Positions 29,108 through 38,612 of a stretch of 38,612 nt of DNA are shown in pieces. Each line of letters starts with the position of its first letter. Positions within the stretch are counted from its first letter, which is position 1. Both the position numbers and the translations under genes were made by a program. This DNA comes from Daldinia sp. FL1419 (Eukaryota > Ascomycota > Sordariomycetes > Xylariales > Hypoxylaceae), in the NCBI GenBank assembly GCA_025201765.1, contig MU623562.1:1-38612 (forward strand). Reading direction: 5' to 3'. Under the pieces are notes generated by a model. It ran no database searches. It worked only from the letters and a program-made list of their open reading frames with translations, and was not told the origin of the DNA.

Positions 29108-30151
29108 ATGACCCGAAATCCTTTGCGGACCACCGTGCCCGCTTGGGTGGAGTTGTATGATGAACACACCCACGGACCGAAAAAGGACAAACACATCAAC
29201 CCCCCTCCACCGAGTATCCGCCCGGAACAAAATAAGGGAAACCACCAATTAAAACGGAGAGTATCCAAGGATGGTTATGTCGATTGGGTTGACGAAAGAC
29301 ACGATCGTGTATCTAAACTTCCCGTGTTCCTGAGAAAACGAGCCGATAGGCCAGGACGGCGATGGGATCATTTGCGCACGGCAGAGCCGGTTATTATGGG
29401 ACTTGGCTATCGAGCGCCGAATGAGGACCCTTACGAGCGATGGCGGGATTTTATTCATTCGTCCTCCTACGGACGAAATCCTGATGACGAGTATGAGGTG
29501 GTACCCTACGAGGTTCTCCAACAACAAATGCCAGGCCTCAGTAAGCCGGTTCGAAGCCCGCTTCATCCGTTAGATCCCAAGACCAAAAGAATATCTAGAA
29601 AGGATACGTGGGGGATGAAAATATCGAATTTTGTATTGCGGCATCCAATAGCGCCGCTCATATTCCGTCTCATCGTCTTGATCACTACGATCGCGGCTCT
29701 CGCTGTAGCAACCAATATTTTTCAAAGAGAGAAAAGCCCAGAGACCCCGGACGATAATGCTCCGGAGACGTCGCAGGCGATTGTAGCTATAGTCATTGAT
29801 GCGATAGCTATTCCTTACATTTTATATATGACGTGGGACGAATATACGGGAAAACCTTTAGGACTCAGAGCACCGGCGCAGAAAGTGTCGCTCACACTCT
29901 TGGACCTAATTTTTATCGTGTTGAAATCTGCAAGCACGGCATTAGCTTTCGAAGCGTTGGTATATCATAGTGGAGATGGTTTATCGACAGATCCTGAGTG
30001 GGCAGTGATGGAAAGAATATCTCTGCATTTGGCTAGGGGTCTTGCGGCGTTGACGCTGGTAGGGTTGATCGCCTGGATTCTGAATTTCACTATTAATGTA
30101 TTCAGACTGGCAGAGAAACTCGGCGGAATAGATAACATAAATGAAAAATGA
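29108..30151 (+). CDS. SRF1: phospholipase D regulator SRF1 homologue
   Basis: An intronless 347-residue protein. Yeast Srf1 is a membrane protein needed for the activity of the phospholipase D Spo14 and for tolerance of lipid stress. The first 170 residues are cytosolic and polar, with PLRTTVPAWVELYDEH at the start and RPGRRWDHLRTAEPV at 81-95, both typical of filamentous-fungal Srf1. Four hydrophobic segments follow, at about 181-203, 222-242, 261-285 and 309-333. Between the second and third is MTWDEYTGKPLGLRAPAQKVSL, the best-conserved part of the family. The C-terminus is short and polar. The ATG at 29108 begins right at the conserved N-terminal motif. It runs in the same direction as cullin-1, 1.2 kb downstream. 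Assignment rests on recalled family sequence; topology is inferred from hydrophobicity. Confidence 0.85.
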   Translation: MTRNPLRTTVPAWVELYDEHTHGPKKDKHINPPPPSIRPEQNKGNHQLKRRVSKDGYVDWVDERHDRVSKLPVFLRKRADRPGRRWDHLRTAEPVIMGLGYRAPNEDPYERWRDFIHSSSYGRNPDDEYEVVPYEVLQQQMPGLSKPVRSPLHPLDPKTKRISRKDTWGMKISNFVLRHPIAPLIFRLIVLITTIAALAVATNIFQREKSPETPDDNAPETSQAIVAIVIDAIAIPYILYMTWDEYTGKPLGLRAPAQKVSLTLLDLIFIVLKSASTALAFEALVYHSGDGLSTDPEWAVMERISLHLARGLAALTLVGLIAWILNFTINVFRLAEKLGGIDNINEK

Positions 30152-30324
30152 GTTAGGTAAATAGCTTGTAGGGAGATGAATAAGATACCCCAGGGATGAT
30201 AACGTTAATAATACTATTGATACGGCAGTTCTACAAAATTAATTCGATAAATGTGATCGGTTCGGGTTTACTGCTGCTGGTCAACTTTGCCAGACTGCCA
30301 AATACCTATGGGATATGGATATGT

Positions 30325-30340
30325 ACCTACCTAGGTAGGT
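30325..30340. repeat. 16-bp CCTA/TAGG perfect palindrome
   Basis: A perfect palindrome of two CCTA-type units meeting two TAGG-type units, the longest of this kind of element in the window. Confidence 0.87.
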
Positions 30341-30423
30341 CACACTTATGTGCAGACCTTAGCGTATCGAACTGTTTCTCCCCGTTGCCTTTTGGCAAAG
30401 GCAAAAAGGCATATACAGGTACA

Positions 30424-30458
30424 TAGGTAGGTTAGGTAGGTTAGGTAGGTAGGTAGGT
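30424..30458. repeat. TAGG / TTAGG tandem array
   Basis: A run of mixed TAGG and TTAGG units about 35 bases long. It lies 84 bases right of the palindrome at 30325 and is built of the same unit. Confidence 0.87.
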
Positions 30459-30840
30459 GCACTGTTTCAACAGTGAAGGTCCATTCCATACGCGATATTA
30501 CTGAAGGTACCCCGGTACACTGCCTACACCGGAATTGGCAGCCTAGACCTCACACACTGGCAGACTGGGCATGGAGGGGCAGGTTGGCAAGAGAGGTACG
30601 CACTTACCCTGGGTTAGATAAGCATACTTGGGAGCACTTGAGGTAAGTAAGGTGGGGGGCGGAGGCTAGGAGATAACCAAGACTAACCTATTATGTATGA
30701 TAAAGCGGGTCTCTGGACAGCCTTGAGGGACGGGGTTCTTTGGTTATGTCTGCCTTATTATCAATTACCTTTAGTGATGCGGCTACCTGAAATCAACTTC
30801 CATCTCGATACTCGTTGTTGCTGTGACATCAATTTTGTCA

Positions 30841-30892
30841 ACTTTCTTCTTCCCTTTGATTTTCCTTTTCGATTCGCTTTTCTTCCTTATTG
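30841..30892 (+). promoter_or_regulatory. CT-rich promoter tract of cullin-1
   Basis: A pyrimidine-rich stretch about 480-530 bases upstream of the cullin-1 ATG, with further C and A runs at 30936-30961. It is probably part of the core promoter or a long 5' UTR. Confidence 0.35.
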
Positions 30893-31369
30893 TCCAGTGT
30901 CAGTTACTTTCGAACATACTGTTTATTTTCGTAAACCCCCCCTCCCCCCCCCAAAAAAAAACCCTTTACATTGCTAACTCACCCACCCAAACAGTGAAGT
31001 TTCCTAGGACCAAGGTCACGAGTCTAAAAGATTCATCAACTCAAAGGCACTGTATGTGCATCGTTTGTTTTGTCGTTTATTTATATCCATCCCACTTCCC
31101 TTACCTTTTTCTACGCATAAAACTCCCCAAGCGCTCGCGCCGTGACAAGTCATTGTCAATCTCGTCAATAAAATATCCTCTTCTGCTTTAATACGACTGA
31201 TTGCCCTCGATTGCTGACTTCGGTTGACACCTGCTTATCCAGAGACCCGACTTCCAGCTTCGTACGAATCATACATCATACTACCATACGCGAATACCCC
31301 CAGCTTGTCTGTCCATAGTCCTAGACTGGAGCCCTTCTCGGGGGTTGTCTCTTTCGACATCAGATCACC

Positions 31370-33945
31370 ATGTCCGTAACCACGACACGACCTATGCCCT
31401 CGGCGCCGAACCGGGAGGATATTGGCCAGACATGGGAGTACCTTCAGAGTGGTATTTCCAAGATTATGATAAACTTGCAGGATGGTATGGATATGGCAAC
31501 CGTAAGTTTCCACCTAATATTTGTACCGTTCTCTTTGCTAACTTCTTCGCTAGTATATGGGTATCTATACGTGGGTTACCCCTAGCCTTGTTGTCCAGTC
31601 GTATGTTTACTAATGAATGATAGGGCCGTACACAATTTTTGCACTTCTCAGAAAGCCGTCGGATTAGGTGCATCCAACACTGTTGGACAAGCTCATAGAG
31701 GAGGTAATGGTAGCCGGTCTTGTTTCCTACAACAACTTACTGACAAGGAAAAAGCCCATCTTCTTGGCGAGGATTTGTACAAAAAATTAAAGGAATACCT
31801 AAATAACCACCTGAACGGACTCTACGAACAATCCAAGGGACACGCCGATGAGGCCTTACTGGCATTCTACATAAGAGAATGGAATCGATACACTGTCGCC
31901 GCCAAGTACATCCACCACCTTTTCCGATACCTCAATCGACACTGGGTCAAGCGAGAGATGGATGAAGGTAAAAAGAACACGTACGATGTTTATACCTTAC
32001 ACCTATACCAATGGCGCACCGAGTTCTTTACGCTTGTTAACAAGAAGGTTATGGATGCGGTCCTCATGCTGGTGGAAAAGCAAAGGAATGGAGAAACCAT
32101 TGAGCATAGACAGATCAAGCAGGTTGTCGATTCCTTCGTATCCCTTGGTCTTGATGAACACGATGCTACTAAGTCAACTCTTGACACCTACAGATACCAT
32201 TTTGAAAAGCCGTTCCTGGCCGCAACCGAGGAGTTCTACAAGGCCGAGTCTAAACAGTTTGTCGCCGAAAATAGCGTCGTAGAGTATATGAAGAAGGCCG
32301 AGGCTCGGTTAGCCGAAGAAGAGGAGCGGGTGCGCATGTACCTCCACAACGACATAGCAGTGCCGTTGAAGAAGACATGCAACAAGGCCTTAATTGCTGA
32401 CCATTCCGCAATGCTCAGGGAAGAGTTCCAAGTTCTTCTAGACAACGATCGAGAAGAAGATATGGCTCGTATGTATAACCTGCTTTCTAGAATTCCGGAC
32501 GGGCTTGAGCCACTACGACAGAAATTTGAGGCACACGTCCGGAACGCAGGTCTTAGCGCAGTCGTAAAGGTTGCTTCAGACGCCGAGAAACTTGAGCCTA
32601 AGGTTTACGTGGAAGCTTTGCTTGAAACCCATACCCGATACCAGGGCTTAGTTAAGCGTGCGTTCGCCGATGAGCCGGAATTCACGAGGTCTCTAGATAA
32701 TGCCTGCAGAGAATTCGTGAACCGTAATGAAATCTGCAAAGCAGGGAGTAGCAAATCTCCTGAACTACTCGCCAAGTATACCGATGTACTACTCAGGAAG
32801 AGCGGTGCCGGCGTGGAAGAAGCCGAACTCGATGCTACTTTAACACAGATTATGACGGTGTTTAAATACATTGAAGACAAGGATGTCTTCCAGAAGTTCT
32901 ACTCGAGGATGTTAGCCAGACGCCTTGTGCACAGCAATTCCTCGTCGGACGACGCCGAAACAAGCATGATAAGTAAACTCAAGGAAGCATGCGGTTTCGA
33001 GTATACAAACAAACTACAGCGCATGTTCCAGGATATGCAAATCTCCAAGGATCTCAACACCGGATTCCGGGAGCATACTAAGGGCCTACAGTCAGAGAAG
33101 CAACCATTGGATTCTTCATACTCAATTTTGGGAACTAGCTTCTGGCCGTTGACCCCTCCTAATACAACCTTCAACCCACCTGCCGAGATCCAAACCGACA
33201 TTGATCGTTTCACCATCTTCTACAAAAACAAGCACGAAGGCCGCAAGTTGAGTTGGCTGTGGCAACTCTGCAAAGGAGAGCTCAAGACCGGATACTGTAG
33301 GCAGTCAAAAACGCCCTATACCTTTCAAGTGAGCGTTTATCAGATGGCCATACTTTTACTATTCAATTCGAAGGACGCCCATTCATACGAAGACATAGCA
33401 TCGGTCACCCAGCTGACTAGTGAGGTTCTGGACCCCGCTCTTGGTATCCTTCTTAAAGCCAAAGTTCTTCTAATGAAGCCCGACGGCGAGAAGCCCGGCC
33501 CCGGAAAGATGTTCCACCTCAACTACGACTTCAAGAGCAAGAAAATTCGTGTCAACCTGAATGTAGGCACTAAGACGGAGCAGAAACAGGAAGAGGCCGA
33601 CACTAATAAGACCATTGAGGATGACCGACAAATGGTCTTACAAGTAAGTACTTTACATATCACCCCCCTTTGCCTTTTTAATCCCCTCAAGGTGTCCAGT
33701 AGTCTTATTATCCGTGAGATATTATTTTGTGATCCAGACGCTAATCGGTTCTCTAGTCGGCTATTGTCCGAATTATGAAGGCGCGGAAGAAGATGAAGCA
33801 CAACCTCCTTATTACCGAGTGTATTACCCAAATCCGGTCACGCTTCGTGCCTAAGGTTAGCGATATAAAGAAGTGCATCGAAATCCTTCTTGACAAGGAG
33901 TACCTAGAACGTCTAGAGGATGACGAGCTCGGCTACCTCGCTTAA
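31370..33945 (+). CDS. cul1: cullin-1, scaffold of SCF ubiquitin ligases
   Basis: Exons 31370-31501, 31554-31570, 31624-33643 and 33757-33945 give 785 residues, close to the usual 770-780. Cullin-1 holds Skp1/F-box substrate receptors at its N-terminus and the Rbx1 RING protein at its C-terminus. The N-terminal helices that meet Skp1 are clear (HLNGLYEQSKG, FYIREWNRYTVAAKYIHHLFRYLNRHWVKRE). The cullin-homology domain shows FYSRMLARRLVHSNSSSDDAE, ISKLKEACGFEYTNKLQRMFQDM and GRKLSWLWQLCKGEL. Exon 4 carries the neddylation site IVRIMKARK with Lys731 as acceptor, and ends in the canonical YLA. Exon 2 is a 17-base microexon encoding YMGIY plus part of a Thr codon, which joins MDMAT to AVHNFCTSQKAV. 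The second intron's donor is the less common GTGGGT. The start has an A at -3. Converges on AVL9. Confidence 0.97.
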
Positions 33946-35278
33946 GACTAAAAATACAAGCCATTATTTCTACAGCAGGGTTGCATTATACTCGCGCATA
34001 TTTCTCAAAATTCCTTCTCCTAGCATCCGCCGACAGTGGCGGCCGCGTTCCTCACGACACATTGCAACGGCGGTGTAATAATGAAAACCCGGAGGTTGGC
34101 TCTCCAAGCAGGACACTCTCGGAAGGGGCTTTCTCCCCATTTTTTGTTTCCTGGTTGGCGGACTATTTGACGCGGGGGTGGTTTTCGGACGATCAATCTA
34201 GTGAGACTTTTATTACGCGCTTGACGAGGCCCCGAGCTACTACAGAATGTTGCGATGACGAGCTGGGTACTTCCCACAGATACTTTGACATTTGACGGGG
34301 AGGCGGGATTCGGCATGAGGAGTGATTCAGGGTTGTCTCGTGTAAAGAATGGAAACCCCCCCCGTCTATAGCACCGCGGTTAGCTGGCTGACTGGTTGTC
34401 TCTGGCTCCCTTTTCCGGTTCTCTTACATAGTTCTGGACTTAGGTAGTTTGCTAAGTTGCTGTGGCTAGGCCTGGCAATAATACCTCAGGGGCCTCCGAG
34501 AAGGTCCTTGCTATACTGGCCTAGGTTGTGTATGTGTGTCTAGGTGGAACCGCAAACCCATAGATAACGAATAAAAACTCTACATATAATTCTCTGCGCT
34601 TGCATTTTATCTTGTGAATAGTGATTCCTGTGCCCTAATTACGTCTGCGTTTATTTTACTAATAGGCCCGGTGCTTGGGTAGTTCTCGAGGATAAATACG
34701 TCTATGCAGAATCGCGATCAGATAATTCTAGTCTGCCTTTGATAATGCATGGTAACTAGTAGTATAGTAAATAGGTACTATACCGTCAAATGAACACTAC
34801 CTATACTTACATCATACAACACTCGTAGCATCACAAAGAAGACAGAACTAATCCAAAATCACATCGAGATATATCTTTTCAGCATGAGCTTTTTGCTTCA
34901 TAGGAGCAGACGAGTTATCATCTAGCTACCTGACTACCTCGGAACTTCTATCAGACGTTTGCTCATCCCATCCCGCCTATTAAGCGATGAGGGCCATTAG
35001 TCTTATTCCCCCGACCCGTATCCAAGAGGATATGGATAGTTAGGTCCTATCGCTTATACTTCTCCCTCCTATACTCTATATATACTCTCCCGCTGATGCC
35101 AGGTGCCGTGTAGCAAGGTTTCGTCTTTACACCTTCCTTTCTCTCGTGCCAGGCACCCTTTCCATTTGACTTATAAAATAGCTCGTCGCCCGATTAATTA
35201 ATTACCCGGCACGTCTCTTCGGACCTGCCTTCACCCCATGTTGTTTGATTGTTCATATATTTATCCATGGGCTAATTG
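33946..35278. other. cullin-1 / AVL9 convergent spacer
   Basis: A 1.3 kb tail-to-tail spacer holding the 3' UTRs of both genes. An AATAAA hexamer near 34569 could serve cullin-1 poly(A) addition but is 620 bases from the stop. The open frame at 33981-34295 lacks family resemblance. Nothing else seen. Confidence 0.55.
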
Positions 35279-37685
35279 CTACGTGGTAGTTTCCGTTGCT
35301 TTCGGTTGCGCCGGTTTGGTGTGATCCTCTTCAGTATGATCTTCTTTACCATCATATTTCCCGTCGATATCTGACTGGGTAATACTACTACGGTCATCGC
35401 TGTTTAGTTTCGCGTATTCGTTCCTCCCATTGCGTTCCAAAGCGCCGCTTTTCCGTGGACTAGACGGACAGGAAGATCCGCTTTCGTCGGCCGAGCCCGC
35501 AGCATCGAGCACGCTCTCGTCAAAGCTATCTTGGGTAAGTGGCCTCCTTTCGTGACCCTCGCTAGCTCGGTGCGGCACATCCGACATCTGAATCTTCTCC
35601 ATACTGGTAAAACCACGCGAAGAAAGTGCAGGACTGCTCAATGGTGTGTTCTTTTCGCTGCCGGAATCTCCCGACCTCGATTTGCGACTGCCAAATCCCC
35701 AGCCGCCGCCGCCACCACCTCCTGTTCCATTGGATGTGGTACTAGACCGGCCCCAGCCTTGCTTCCGCTTCTGATCAGCCCACGAGGTCCAACTTCCAAT
35801 ATACGCGCCAGCCCTTGCTCCGACAGAGCTCACAGTGCTCTGCGCTTTAGCAGCATCCGCGTTTTGTGCTGCAGTCCCATCCTTTTCCGCCGCGGCCTGA
35901 GTCGCTTGGGTCTCTTCAGCGCGCTTCCTTTGCGCTTCACGAAGGGCCTCCATATCAGCATATAGCTTGTTAAACATGGTGCTTGCTTTATCACGTCCCG
36001 CTGCGAGATTCCTGCCTAGTACTTCCCGACCAACTGCAAATCTTTCATCTAGATGTAAGTCTTGTACCTGTTGCTGAATCCGTCGCTGGACGTCGTCGAT
36101 TGTAAGTCCGCCAGCGCAAGGGTGCCTTGGCTCTACAATATCGAATAAGTGGGAATCCGTATGGGAATCCCATATACGGTAATTTTCAGTTCTCATCCAG
36201 TATTCCACCCATTCATTACCGAAGTCTCCAGAGGGGTCTCCATCGATGTGTGGAAGAGTTGCTTTAGGATTGTGTGCGTTTTTAGCGAGGTAGTTATGGT
36301 ATTTGACGGAGGAGATAAGAGACAATAGGTATTCTTCAAACTGAAGTCGGATGAATTCCTCGCTTCCGCGATAACCCATGGTTTTTGGCCGACCTGGATT
36401 GGATTCATCCCATGTGTCATTTACCTCTTGTGTGATGAAATCAATCCATCGCCTATCGGAGTGAGATAGTACCAATGCGGTGCGTAGTGATGTAGAAGTA
36501 ATGTTGATCGTGTTTTCGTCAAGGTTAATTAGTATATCGCTGTACCTGTCTCTCTGCTGTAATAATAATGAGTTCGTGCTGCCAATTATATATGATTTCG
36601 TGCCGAAATCCGCAAGGATATCTAGTTGTTGCAAAGGTGTGTATGGCCCAAATAGGCTCCCCTATATAAATAGTTAACGCAAGCCCCTATTTTTGAAACA
36701 AACTGTCTTACCTTGCCAAATATTTGCAATGGAAGTCCCATATACGCAAGCAGTGAATTCCGGTCACTAGTCCGCAAACTCGTCGGCTGAGTGAGATTCT
36801 TCTCGTAATTATTCAATTCTGGCCCTGCGCAATCTTGGAGATTCCTAAGCAATCCAGGTATTAAAGAAATAAGGGAAAACTGCATCATGCATAGCCGCTC
36901 ACACCGCGAGCCGAAAAAGAGCATCTGGACTCCTAGTGAGTATAAGTTGGGCTTATAACAAACTATATTAGATTACTCACCTTCGGCTGCAGGAGGCAGC
37001 ATTTCAGGAGCACCAGAGTTTGCCAGCGGAATTCCCTCACGAGCTCTCGCAGGCTCATCCCCAGGTATCGATCCCTGTCTACCTCTTCATTCATCTGACC
37101 GCGCGCCTTCTCTTCGGCGAGGCTCTCCTGAAACCTCCGGAGGATCTCAGTATCACTGAACTCACGCTGGGCAAACCATGCACTTGTAACAACAGATAAT
37201 CGTTCCCTAAGCATGCCGAAGAACTGCGGGCTATCCGCTATTACCACAACCGCCTTCTGAACCGTCGAGCGCGTCACATCTGAGGGGCGAACTAGCAATT
37301 GTGAAGCGTCCAATTGCCTCGTGCAGGCTATTCCAAAGAGCGACGTCGCAGGGGAGTCGCCCTTAGCCGGTCGTAAAAGGGTAAAGTAGGAGAAATCTTC
37401 GGTCGATCTGTATAGGCCGATGAGTTTAGATATTTGCGCTAGATACAAATACATAGGTATACCGAAAAGGCGAACTCACGCGTGAGCTCCGTCGCTTAAA
37501 GCCATAAACGGGAGCAATGGCCAGTCATACTCGACTGCCGGGTCTTGCCCTTCCTCTACGCCAAACCATCTCTCAACCTCGGGGCCCCTATGGTGATGGA
37601 AATCCACGACCGACACCAAAGGCACGAATCCTACTTTACTGCCCTCGGCTTCCTCCCCAGCATTGCCCGAATTGGGTGTGGCCAT
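35279..37685 (-). CDS. AVL9: late secretory pathway protein AVL9 (DENN-like)
   Basis: Exons 37685-37480, 37407-36981, 36924-36712 and 36661-35279 give 742 residues. Avl9 is a conserved DENN-related protein that acts in exocytic transport from the Golgi and in actin polarity, on the cytosolic face of membranes. Family blocks in order: VSVVDFHHHRGPEVERWF (25-41); DWPLLPFMALSDGAHAS (54-70), crossing the first splice; TSLFGIACTRQL and VTRSTVQKAVVVI in exon 2; MLFFGSRCERLCMMQFSLIS opening exon 3; LLAYMGLPLQIFGK joined to GSLFGPYTPLQQLDILADFG across the third splice; and SEEFIRLQFEEYLLSLISSVKYH in exon 4. The last 250 residues are low complexity: Ala/Gln-rich, a Gly run, then Ser/Asp-rich, probably disordered. 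The ATG at 37685 begins just before the conserved FHH block. Introns are 72, 56 and 50 bases. Confidence 0.94.
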
Positions 37686-38612
37686 GTCGAATACTCGCGT
37701 GCCTAAAGGCAATCGGAATTTTAGACGGAGAGACGCGCACGTAGAAAGTCGAGAGAAGCAGGCTATCGATGATAAGCACGTATAAGTCGACCGTGACAAT
37801 GCCGAGCTAGCAGTAATGATTGCTTCGGGCTATAGAACAGTCTATCCAAGACGGGTCAAAGTTCGATATAAGTAAAGCCTCGACCTAGTTTAAGAGGCTC
37901 GGCGGAACGAGCGGAGGCGGTGAGCTGCGTAGCATACAGAGGCTCCGGGAATATAAGCCTAGGCAAAAGGTACGGCGGTTAAGGAGGGCCGGAACCACGT
38001 CAAGGTTCTCCAATAGCGGGACAAGACGAAAAGTTGTAAATTCGACAGCGCTCGAAACTAGCTAAATATTTAGAATCGTGACGGATTGGAGCTGGGTTTG
38101 GGAAGTTAGTTAATTCCAATGTCCGGTTTCCAGTCCAGATGTAAGTAAGCAGGTCCCCGAAGGTCTGACAGCTGGTTTTCCCATCGACGGTCAAGAAGGA
38201 AATGTTAGAAGAAGAAAAAAATGAACAAGACAGCTCAGCGTAGGTCACACAAATGCCATTGGTGGAGTAATATACATGATCTTCAATGCCTCATAGGGCA
38301 TCGAGATGTTGTTTTCGTGTAATAATAGTGCAGGGGAGATTTATGTTTCCCTTTTTTTTGGTTTTTGTTATCGAGAAAGGAGAAAGAGCAGAAACTTGTT
38401 GTTATGGTATGTTAAAAAAACCAAAAAATCGGCTAGTGTACGTATTTTTGTAACTTTTGAAAGTATTCAAGTATTGTAGTATTGTATTCGCTCATGGAGA
38501 AATTCCAGAAGATTGGATAAGTCAGAGGAGGGGGAAACCGACCCCCCTTAGAAACCGACCCCCTGTCAGAAAGGACCAATCATAATCTAAGAAATAACCA
38601 GGTATCCACTCT
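37686..38612. other. AVL9 upstream region
   Basis: Promoter side of AVL9, read leftward. The open frame at 38000-38248 (-) begins with GTG and resembles nothing. There are A/T-rich runs at 38212-38221 and 38350-38430, and a short direct repeat at 38534-38563. No gene seen up to the window edge. Confidence 0.55.
38534..38563. repeat. two copies of GAAACCGACCCCC
   Basis: Two identical 13-base copies start at 38534 and 38551, a 17-base period. Confidence 0.8.

Larger units (their letters stand above)
30152..31369. other. SRF1 to cullin-1 intergenic region
   Basis: It holds the SRF1 3' flank and the cullin-1 promoter and 5' UTR. Seen: a 16-base palindrome at 30325-30340, a TAGG array at 30424-30458, a CT-rich tract at 30841-30892, and homopolymer runs C7-T-C9-A9 at about 30936-30961. 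No gene is supported; the open frames at 30693-31191 lie within the pyrimidine-rich promoter. Confidence 0.6.

Overview
This window is nuclear DNA from a filamentous ascomycete (Pezizomycotina, most likely a Sordariomycete). The evidence is short GT-AG introns of 49 to 113 bases, many with CTAAC- or CTAAT-like branch sites, fungal gene families (Avl9, Srf1, Mit_KHE1, ROG1-like lipase, a fungal RBR ubiquitin ligase), pyrimidine-rich promoters, and intergenic TAGG/CCTA tracts. No bacterial-style operons, rRNA or CRISPR arrays are visible. The class-level placement is inference.

Layout. 1-2933 is gene-poor, with a poly-G and a poly-C run near the left edge. 2934-6257 (-) is a large ROG1-like DUF676 serine esterase. 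A 3.5 kb divergent intergenic region leads to a four-exon RBR E3 ubiquitin ligase (9792-12588, +), which converges on a signal-peptide single-pass membrane protein (13300-14214, -). After 2.7 kb of gene-free DNA comes a three-exon FAD monooxygenase of the salicylate-hydroxylase type (16877-18292, -). Two small secreted Leu/Gln-rich proteins follow (18965-19506 and 22154-22908, both -). They look like diverged paralogues, and a hairpin-dense tRNA-like element (21657-21770) lies between them. Next are a possible broken gene (24220-24606), a putative tail-anchored orphan protein (25728-26267, +) converging on a mitochondrial Mit_KHE1 protein (26474-27416, -), the phospholipase D regulator SRF1 (29108-30151, +), the SCF scaffold cullin-1 (31370-33945, +) and the late-secretory protein AVL9 (35279-37685, -).

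The right third (26.4-37.7 kb) is conserved housekeeping sequence: mitochondrial ion homeostasis, membrane trafficking and SCF ubiquitylation. The middle (13-26 kb) is more accessory, with secreted or orphan proteins, a lone oxidoreductase and long spacers. There are two unlinked ubiquitin components (RBR ligase and cullin-1). I see no sign that the genes form one pathway or a biosynthetic cluster. Gene models were joined by hand from reading frame, splice signals and family sequence, and every multi-exon total is a whole number of codons.
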